From positions 28,559,614 through 28,623,613 of the forward strand of contig JARZZO010000008.1 of the NCBI GenBank assembly GCA_030544215.1: a stretch of 64,000 bases of DNA, in the 5' to 3' direction. Shown here piece by piece: positions 57,932-64,000 of the stretch. The first letter of the stretch is position 1, and each line of letters begins with the position of its first letter. Below the pieces are notes generated by a model that was not told where the DNA came from, did not search any database, and saw only the letters and a program-made list of their open reading frames with translations. A program made the position numbers and the translations under genes. The stretch comes from Zantedeschia hybrid cultivar (lineage: Eukaryota > Streptophyta > Magnoliopsida > Alismatales > Araceae).

Positions 57932-60598
57932 TCATGGCTTCTGTTCATCATCAATCTCTTCTACCAGCTCCATCAACATGATTTCTCTTTTCTCCACAAT
58001 AATTCCATCTTTGAATTTCTTCAGCAACTTCTCCTTAGTTCTAAGAAATGAAGGATCTTTCATGGCAGGTGAAAGACGCCTATGAATTATGATTGATTCG
58101 GATTGCTTGTTGATAGGAAAATCAAGGGAAGATGCAAGTGAAGCTAGAGCGTCAGCTAAGATGTTTTGATTTCTAGGGACATGGGCAAAGATCAATTTTG
58201 TGAAAAGCTTTGAATAAGCAGAAGTAAGTTCTTGATATGGCTTAAGCTTGGGATCAAGAGTTCGATACTTGGTCAGTACTTGACGAAGAATTAATTGGCT
58301 ATCACCTACAATCCTGAGTTTGGTGGCACCATGAAAATGAGCAGCCTCGAGACCAGCAAGAAGTGCCTCGTATTCAGCTATGTTATTGGTGACTGGAAAG
58401 TCAAGCTGAAAGGCTTGTGGAATGGTGACACCTTCAGGTGATAACAGAACGATTCCGATCCCCTTTCCATGAGAATTCAGAGCTCCGTCAAAATGCAGAG
58501 TCCACATATCATCTCTGATTTGATTTACGGACATCAGTTCCTCATCCGGAAACTCTGATCGCACTGGATCAAATCGAGGAAGGGGATGATGAGCGAGATG
58601 TTCTGCTATGGCATAGCCCTTGATCGCTTTCTGTTGAATGTAAATGATATCGAATTGAGATAGAACGCTTTGCCATCGCGCTAACCTATCAGTAAGAACA
58701 GATTTCTCCAGAAGGAACTTGATCGGATTCATCATAGCGATGAGATGGACTTCATGGGCCAGAAAATAATGCTTTAATTTCTGAACAACCCAAACCAATG
58801 CTGCACATGTTTTCTCCATCGCCGTGTATCTCTGTTCAGCGGGGTTGAGAAGTTTGGAGAGATAGTAGGCTGCCCTCTCTTTTCCTTCTTCATCCTCTTG
58901 TGCTAAGACAGCCCCCACTGCATCATCCAGGACTGAAATATAAAGTATCAATGGTTTGCCTGGAGATGGTGGTCTCAAAACAGGAGAACTTGCCAAATAG
59001 TCCTTCAATCCATCAAATGCCTCCTGACACTTATCGTCCCAATTGAATTTGACTCCTGGCTTGGTAAGCTCGTAAAACGGCTTACACCTTTGTGAATGCT
59101 GGGAGACAAAACGGCGAATAAATTGTAACCTCCCGATTAATCCTCTTAACTCTTTCAAGTTTTTGGGAGGTGGTATTTCTCTGATAGCCTTCGCCTTATT
59201 GGGATCGATCTCAATACCCCGTTTGCTGACAATGAATCCAAGCAATTTCCCTGAAGATACCCCGAATACACATTTCTTGGGGTTCATCTTCAACTGATAC
59301 TCTCTTGATCTCTCTAATACCCTTGCCAAAACTTTGGCGTGCTCAGCCTTTGTTTTAGACTTAACCAATAAGTCATCCACATACACTTCCAAATCTATAT
59401 GCATCATGTCATGAAATATTGCCATCATAGCCCTTTGATAAGTGGCTCCAGCGTTCTTTAATCCAAATGGCATGACGACATAACAATATGTTCCCCAAGG
59501 TGTAGTGAATGAAGTCTTCTCTTGATCATCTTCTGCCAGCTTAATCTGATTGTATCCTGAAAATCCATCCATAAACGATAATGTCTCATAGCCAGCAGTG
59601 TTATCGATGAGTACATCAATATGAGGCAATGGAAAATCGTCTTTAGGACACGCCCGGTTCAAATCGCGGAAGTCAATGCAAATTCTGACCTTCCCGTCCT
59701 TTTTCATAACCGGGACTATGTTGGCCACCCATTGTGGATAAAGGACAATTCTAATGAATTTGGCTTTGTGTAATTTATCGACCTCTTCCTTCATCTTTAA
59801 AGCCATTTGCGGGTGGAATCGCCTTAATTTCTGCTTGACCGGACTAGCTCCATCTTTTAATGTTAACCTGTGTTCAACTAAAGATGAGTCTAACCCTGGC
59901 ATATCCTCATAACTCCAGGCGAAAGTGTCCCTATAATCCTTAAGCACTTGTACCATTGCCTTCTCATCCTCTGTAGAAAGATTTTTACTAACGAGGACAA
60001 CCTTAGGTTCGTCTTCAGTCCCTAAGTTTATTTCTTTTGTGGGCTCTTCGACGGCAGCTGAGGGTTCATCAAATCTCTTCACTCCACTGGCATATGCCTC
60101 AGCTGCGTCCTCATCATCTTCCTCATCTTCAACAATGGGGTCCTTTTCATGCACTAACTCATATACCCCGTACCCATCATTGACCGACTCATCATCTGTA
60201 CAATCTTCTGGCATCTGAATTGGATCTTCTAAAAGCTGAGGGATTAAAGAGCAAAAAGAACATTTATCAGCCAAATCCTGGAGGTATCTTTCTGAAATTT
60301 GTCTACCCTTAGGCTTCCTAGACTTCCTAACCTGCCTAACCTGCCTAAAACTAGACTTCCTAACTTCACTAAATTGCCTATCATAACCTAAGGAAGATGA
60401 AGCAGGATGAAAATCCTGGGATACAGGTGGAAATACAGGGGAATCCTCCCGTGGGGAGGGACAGAGTAGATCTAGGAGAGAATCTTGACCGACGGACCCG
60501 CGCGATGGGGTGTAATCGGACAAGTAAGATGTTTCCTCGATAATGATTTGGGAAGAATTTGTTGTAAAATTGGCGTTTTTTTTTGGATAATGAAAGAA
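57932..60598 (-). CDS. Reverse transcriptase and two RNase H domains, element B
   Basis: Copies element RNA into DNA. The frame opens after a TAA at 60599-60601 and overlaps the end of gag-pro in the -1 register. Residues counted from 60523: RT with FMDGFSGYNQI (about 320) and YVDDLLVKS (about 380); a first RNase H (about 520-620), degenerate at its first catalytic position (ISVLDDAVG); and a second, archaeal-type RNase H (about 675-805) with LHFDGAL, NIAEYEALLAG, GDSQLI and ADALASLA, all four acidic residues present. Loss in the first and gain of the second RNase H is the Tat-branch pattern. It ends at one TGA, beyond which integrase continues in frame. Confidence 0.93.
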   Translation of the reverse strand, partial: FFHYPKKNANFTTNSSQIIIEETSYLSDYTPSRGSVGQDSLLDLLCPSPREDSPVFPPVSQDFHPASSSLGYDRQFSEVRKSSFRQVRQVRKSRKPKGRQISERYLQDLADKCSFCSLIPQLLEDPIQMPEDCTDDESVNDGYGVYELVHEKDPIVEDEEDDEDAAEAYASGVKRFDEPSAAVEEPTKEINLGTEDEPKVVLVSKNLSTEDEKAMVQVLKDYRDTFAWSYEDMPGLDSSLVEHRLTLKDGASPVKQKLRRFHPQMALKMKEEVDKLHKAKFIRIVLYPQWVANIVPVMKKDGKVRICIDFRDLNRACPKDDFPLPHIDVLIDNTAGYETLSFMDGFSGYNQIKLAEDDQEKTSFTTPWGTYCYVVMPFGLKNAGATYQRAMMAIFHDMMHIDLEVYVDDLLVKSKTKAEHAKVLARVLERSREYQLKMNPKKCVFGVSSGKLLGFIVSKRGIEIDPNKAKAIREIPPPKNLKELRGLIGRLQFIRRFVSQHSQRCKPFYELTKPGVKFNWDDKCQEAFDGLKDYLASSPVLRPPSPGKPLILYISVLDDAVGAVLAQEDEEGKERAAYYLSKLLNPAEQRYTAMEKTCAALVWVVQKLKHYFLAHEVHLIAMMNPIKFLLEKSVLTDRLARWQSVLSQFDIIYIQQKAIKGYAIAEHLAHHPLPRFDPVRSEFPDEELMSVNQIRDDMWTLHFDGALNSHGKGIGIVLLSPEGVTIPQAFQLDFPVTNNIAEYEALLAGLEAAHFHGATKLRIVGDSQLILRQVLTKYRTLDPKLKPYQELTSAYSKLFTKLIFAHVPRNQNILADALASLASSLDFPINKQSESIIIHRRLSPAMKDPSFLRTKEKLLKKFKDGIIVEKREIMLMELVEEIDDEQKP

Positions 60599-63500
60599 TT
60601 AAACGTAAAGCAGGAATGAATACAAATGGAAGGGGAATCAGACGGAGGAAGCGGCACCAAGGCCAGGGGATTAGGGGGATCATATAGCAATATGTCCCAG
60701 ATCAAATTATGCAACCTCTCTAGATCGAGAGGAGGTTGTGGTATAATGTCCCGAGGGGACAGAGTTATCATAATGGGCAGGGCCCGTGGAATATCTTCAA
60801 TTATGACCCGCGACCAAGTTGGGGTCAAGAGTAGTGTACGGAATAGAGTATGGAGCATTAGGACATGTGAAGGATATGTCCCCCTCCAGAGCAGATCTGT
60901 TGTATAACCAGCTTCATAGGGGTCATCTGGCTCCCCTTCATCAGTTTGTTCGGACAGCAGTATCCGCTTATCAAAGATTGCGCCAGGGCTCTCAATTAGC
61001 TCGTCAATCTGCGGTGCCCACTTGGGTTCTGCAGGATCCAGAAATAGTCTGTTCAGTGCTATGTATATGTCCCTCAGATCGAACCACCTGTACCATTCAC
61101 ATTCAGGATCATGAAATTTTCTCCTTTTCATAGGCCGCAGAGCCTCCAAGGATTGGTACGTAAGCAATTCGGAGCAATGTCTGGCCAAGTCCCTCCCATA
61201 TATATCATGGAAGTCAAAACAGGAAGTAATGACTACCGTATTGTCATAGCTAAGTATGGGCCCTTTTACAAAGTGCGTATATAGGGTCCATGTTAAGGGA
61301 TCTCGGCCTTCTTTAAGTGGTGTGGACATTGTTTCCAAGATTTCTTGACCATCTTCTTGCTGAACCCTGTCTTGCTTCAGTTTCCTCGGCCTATAGCCCA
61401 GACCGCTTCCAGGTACTGCCCGATGATCTTTAACAGGAGTGGTCCTGCCTTGCAACTGTGTGCCCAGACCTTTCCCAGGCTCGTAGCCGTTCTTCATCAT
61501 AATCCTCCATCCTGGGGTACTCATGCACTTCCCCCTTTTGATAGCATTTAATGGATATGGAGAAATGGTAGCGGCTTTCAAAGGATCAGCCACTGGACGG
61601 TAGACCTGTAATACCGACAGAAAAGGTTGTCGGCCAGGTAAAACAGCAGATTTAATATTCAATGTATGAGCAGCAGCAAGGATCGGCATGCTCGTCACTT
61701 TAATAATTCGTCCTTTGTAAGGGAATTTGAGGCATTGGTGATTCGTAGAAGGAATCGCCTCAAGAGTTTTGATATAAGGACGTCCCAGAATGGCATTTAT
61801 GGAAGGGTCGATTTTTAGAATATGAAATTCGACCTCTGCATGACTTACTGGACCTAGCTCCACCTTTAAATAAACCATTCCCAAAGGGGAACGGGTAGAA
61901 TTGTCATATGCCGTAACTGAGATGGGGCTAGGCAGCCATTTCTCCTTGGGCACACCGCATAGCTCCAGGGTCTTCGGAGGTAAAACATTAATTGAAGCCC
62001 CTGTATCAACCAGGCATGCATCCACGGCCTTCTTGCAGATATTGACCGTGATGCTCAGAGCCATGCTTCTGGCGGCTGGCGGTGCTAGTTCCGATGTGTG
62101 GAATGTAATTGAGAGTTGATCCCCCTGAGGAACTAGTAGTGCTGCGATTTTCTCTACCGGCACGTCTTCGTTGACCATCACCTTCTGTAGGTATTCCATT
62201 AAGGCTTCTTGGTGAATCTTGGACCTTTTAATTAATTCAAGTACAGTGATCCGTGCCGGTGTTCTGTCCAGATGTTTCAACAAGTCATATTGAGTGCCTG
62301 GTGCACTCTCTTCATTATGGGCTTCCTCAGTCGGCTGTGATGGGCCGTCTCTGACTGTGGACTGAGGAAAGACCTTGTTGAAAATCCTTCCACTCCGGAG
62401 CGCATGTTCCTCGACCGTGGAGGATCCGGGTGACACCTTGAGTACCGCAGAATCGGGTGGCGTAAGCGATGCAGAGGGTTGATGCGTAGGTGGTGGCGTT
62501 GGGTTAGGTGGTGATGGTGTAGGGTTAGGTGGTGATGGCGCGGTGCGGATTAAAGGCCTAGAGGGTTGGATGGTAGATGGGTAAGTGGTTGGCGAAGTGG
62601 GGAATGGGACGCGTAATAGCGGTCTGGATGGTTGGATGGCATCTGGGTAAGTAGTGGTAATGGGTGAAGTAGGAAATGGTACGCGTAATAGTGGCCTAGA
62701 TGGTAAAAGGGGTGCGTTATTGGTTTGCGGGGGGGTATGTGATGGAGGCGTAGGAGTGCGGGGCGTAATGGGTCTAAGGAAGGTGGGTAGTGGTAGTGGG
62801 TTATTGGGTGAGGGCGAGTGATATGTGGGTGTGGGTAGAGGGGTAATGGTAACGGGTTGTGGTCTGGGTATGTGGATGGTGCGGCGTGGTAGTCGCTCTG
62901 CTGTACTTTGAACGTGACCCGTTGAATAGAGAGAGGAAGAGTCCTCTATCCTCCATTGTTGCCCACGACCAGCCTCAGACTGGCTGTTCGTTAGAATGGG
63001 AGCAACTTGGTTCTGGTTCTGGTGCTCCGGGAGTGGATTCTGCACTATGCCCATGTTGGGTGGTGCTGCTGCTTGTGCCGGTGGTCTTGCTTGCTGCTGC
63101 TGCTGCTGTTGCGGTCTTCTTGCCTTCAGGGCTGATATATATTTCTTCATTTCCTCCCAGTCTATGCCGCCCTGCTCATTGAGATCATGAATATAATCTC
63201 TGAATTGGAAGCAGGTGTCGATGGTATGCCCAGGTTGCCTATGGAAGTAGCAATACCTGGACGTATCGGCATTTTGAGGCCAGACGGCCTTTTCCCTTGG
63301 CAAAACTAAGGCGTTAGCCGCCATTAAAGCACTGAAGATATCGGCCAAGGATTCTGGGAGTGCCGGATATTCTGCCCTTTTCGGGCCTGGAGGTCTCCTT
63401 TGTTGGTTGTAGTCACCAGGAGGAGGGACATTGTGGTACGCCGGCGGTGCGCGCGGCTGGTACTGTGGCTGTTGCTGGTTCTGATACTGCTGCTGCTGGG

Positions 63501-64000
63501 GTTGCTGGTACTGCTGTTGCCGTTGCGGCTGTTGCTGTAGCTGTTGCTGGTTCTGATTCTGATTCGGCTGCTGGGGCCGTTGATACTGTTGTTGGTACTG
63601 GGGGTTCTGCTGCTGTCTATACCATTGCTGCTGTGGCCTCTGGTACTGCTGCTGACTCCTCACGAACTGGGGCGAGTTATTGTTCATGGTACTCACTTGC
63701 TCATGAGAGAGCGTGCCCTCAGTAGTCGGACCTATGCTGGAAGAGTTCGGCACTGCAGGCTTCCGAGGCGGAGGCCTGCTAGGTCTATGAGGATCAAAGA
63801 CGCTAGAGAATGTAGCGTCCTTGAAAGCATTCTGGCAGTACCGTGCTCTTTCATAGAGCTCTGCCATGTTAGTCAAATTATTCAAGGAGAGGACGAGCTT
63901 GAACTGGGGCGTGGCATTAGAAATTAACATTTTCACTTGTTCAGATTCGGACAAGTGATCCTTCACCTTTTCAGCCAGACCCCGCCACATGTCAGCAAAA
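60472..64000 (-). CDS. Gag, aspartic protease and G-patch, element B (partial at the right edge)
   Basis: Open to the window edge, so the gag N-terminus is missing. From the edge: end of the capsid part (ADMWRGLAEKVKDHLSESE), a glutamine-rich stretch (about residues 105-180), a variant knuckle CYFHRQPGHTIDTC (about 245), a proline-rich region (about 370-490), protease DTGASINVLP (about 660) with a flap and ILGRP, then a G-patch, GWRIMMKNGYEPGKGLG (about 820). About 290 further residues follow, then a stop at 60472. The G-patch is an RNA-binding module also known downstream of some retroviral proteases. A run of nine A at 60576-60584 lies where the -1 pol frame opens. Confidence 0.9.
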   Translation of the reverse strand, partial: FADMWRGLAEKVKDHLSESEQVKMLISNATPQFKLVLSLNNLTNMAELYERARYCQNAFKDATFSSVFDPHRPSRPPPRKPAVPNSSSIGPTTEGTLSHEQVSTMNNNSPQFVRSQQQYQRPQQQWYRQQQNPQYQQQYQRPQQPNQNQNQQQLQQQPQRQQQYQQPQQQQYQNQQQPQYQPRAPPAYHNVPPPGDYNQQRRPPGPKRAEYPALPESLADIFSALMAANALVLPREKAVWPQNADTSRYCYFHRQPGHTIDTCFQFRDYIHDLNEQGGIDWEEMKKYISALKARRPQQQQQQQARPPAQAAAPPNMGIVQNPLPEHQNQNQVAPILTNSQSEAGRGQQWRIEDSSSLYSTGHVQSTAERLPRRTIHIPRPQPVTITPLPTPTYHSPSPNNPLPLPTFLRPITPRTPTPPSHTPPQTNNAPLLPSRPLLRVPFPTSPITTTYPDAIQPSRPLLRVPFPTSPTTYPSTIQPSRPLIRTAPSPPNPTPSPPNPTPPPTHQPSASLTPPDSAVLKVSPGSSTVEEHALRSGRIFNKVFPQSTVRDGPSQPTEEAHNEESAPGTQYDLLKHLDRTPARITVLELIKRSKIHQEALMEYLQKVMVNEDVPVEKIAALLVPQGDQLSITFHTSELAPPAARSMALSITVNICKKAVDACLVDTGASINVLPPKTLELCGVPKEKWLPSPISVTAYDNSTRSPLGMVYLKVELGPVSHAEVEFHILKIDPSINAILGRPYIKTLEAIPSTNHQCLKFPYKGRIIKVTSMPILAAAHTLNIKSAVLPGRQPFLSVLQVYRPVADPLKAATISPYPLNAIKRGKCMSTPGWRIMMKNGYEPGKGLGTQLQGRTTPVKDHRAVPGSGLGYRPRKLKQDRVQQEDGQEILETMSTPLKEGRDPLTWTLYTHFVKGPILSYDNTVVITSCFDFHDIYGRDLARHCSELLTYQSLEALRPMKRRKFHDPECEWYRWFDLRDIYIALNRLFLDPAEPKWAPQIDELIESPGAIFDKRILLSEQTDEGEPDDPYEAGYTTDLLWRGTYPSHVLMLHTLFRTLLLTPTWSRVIIEDIPRALPIMITLSPRDIIPQPPLDLERLHNLIWDILLYDPPNPLALVPLPPSDSPSICIHSCFTFNSFIIQKKTPILQQILPKSLSRKHLTCPITPHRAGPSVKILS
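60576..60584 (-). promoter_or_regulatory. Candidate -1 frameshift site between gag-pro and pol
   Basis: On the minus strand an A9 run (codons CAA AAA AAA A) lies in the gag-pro frame. The -1 frame is closed by TAA just upstream (60599-60601) and then stays open through pol. The overlap is 127 nt. The geometry fits -1 ribosomal slippage on AAAAAAA or polymerase slippage. Splicing is the alternative, since some Ogre-type elements splice before RT. Confidence 0.6.

Larger units (their letters stand above)
47831..64000 (-). mobile_element. Gypsy element B: Tat-like LTR retrotransposon with two antisense genes
   Basis: Runs off the right edge. Minus-strand order: gag-protease-G-patch (64000-60472), RT-RNase H-second RNase H (60598-57932), integrase (57931-56678), spacer, then LTR. 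Between integrase and LTR the plus strand carries a PMD gene and a DUF7745-like gene. The dual RNase H and the antisense genes before the 3' LTR are hallmarks of the Tat/Ogre branch of chromovirus-unrelated plant gypsy elements. Only one nonsense codon was found in the whole polyprotein, so the copy is young. Its insertion cut the element A PMD gene. The far LTR and the duplication partner lie outside the window. Confidence 0.85.

Noticed and set aside
60381..63725. Plus-strand frames opposite gag-protease
   Set aside because: Shadows of the minus-strand coding region. Cysteine- and valine-rich translations reflect complementary glutamine and proline codons.

Overview
This is nuclear DNA of a flowering plant. 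It holds one conserved intron-rich gene, phosphatidylserine synthase 1, with twelve coding exons and GT-AG introns. It also holds Ty1/copia and Tat-like Ty3/gypsy retrotransposons, a Helitron-like element and several MITEs with target-site duplications. The sequence does not fix the species; I found no tRNA, rRNA or organellar DNA.

Layout. Positions 1-7.7 kb are AT-rich intergenic DNA with a hAT-type MITE (1347-1760), a Mutator-type foldback MITE (1788-2313), a Tourist-type MITE (3457-3750) and a Helitron-like element (4649-6035). Positions 7.7-24.2 kb are the PSS1 gene (CDS exons 8703-24098, 422 aa). Its introns are swollen by a second member of the same Mutator-type MITE family (11128-11514) and by a hAT-type element (14244-16833) that carries a Tourist-type element inside it.

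Positions 24.2-26.9 kb are intergenic. From 26.9 kb to the end the window is a stack of nested retroelements. The oldest visible layer is a decayed plus-strand gypsy gag ('element C', 26878-41938 in three pieces). It is split by a copia solo LTR (27527-38596), which is itself split by a complete copia element (28294-37808, minus strand, AGTAC duplications). A roughly 2-kb unknown insertion (about 38960-40960) splits it again. At about 41939, element A, a minus-strand member of the same gypsy family as C, interrupts the gag. At 47831, element B, a third member, interrupts element A. Element B runs off the right edge.

Element B is well preserved. On the minus strand it encodes gag-protease-G-patch, then, in the -1 frame, RT-RNase H-archaeal-type RNase H, then integrase. 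Between integrase and the presumed 3' LTR, on the opposite (plus) strand, lie two intron-containing genes: a DUF7745-like gene with its own TATA box, and a plant-mobile-domain (PMD-like) gene of seven phase-0 exons and 713 codons, intact as read. Element A carries the same pair, one copy killed by three nonsense codons and the other cut by element B.

The most unusual signal is a set of about 31 copies of a roughly 30-bp interrupted palindrome (consensus arms AAACGCGTC / GACGCCTTT, variable centre). It is confined to the LTR, promoter, UTR and intron DNA of this antisense cassette in both copies and absent from the coding exons and from the pol half of the element.
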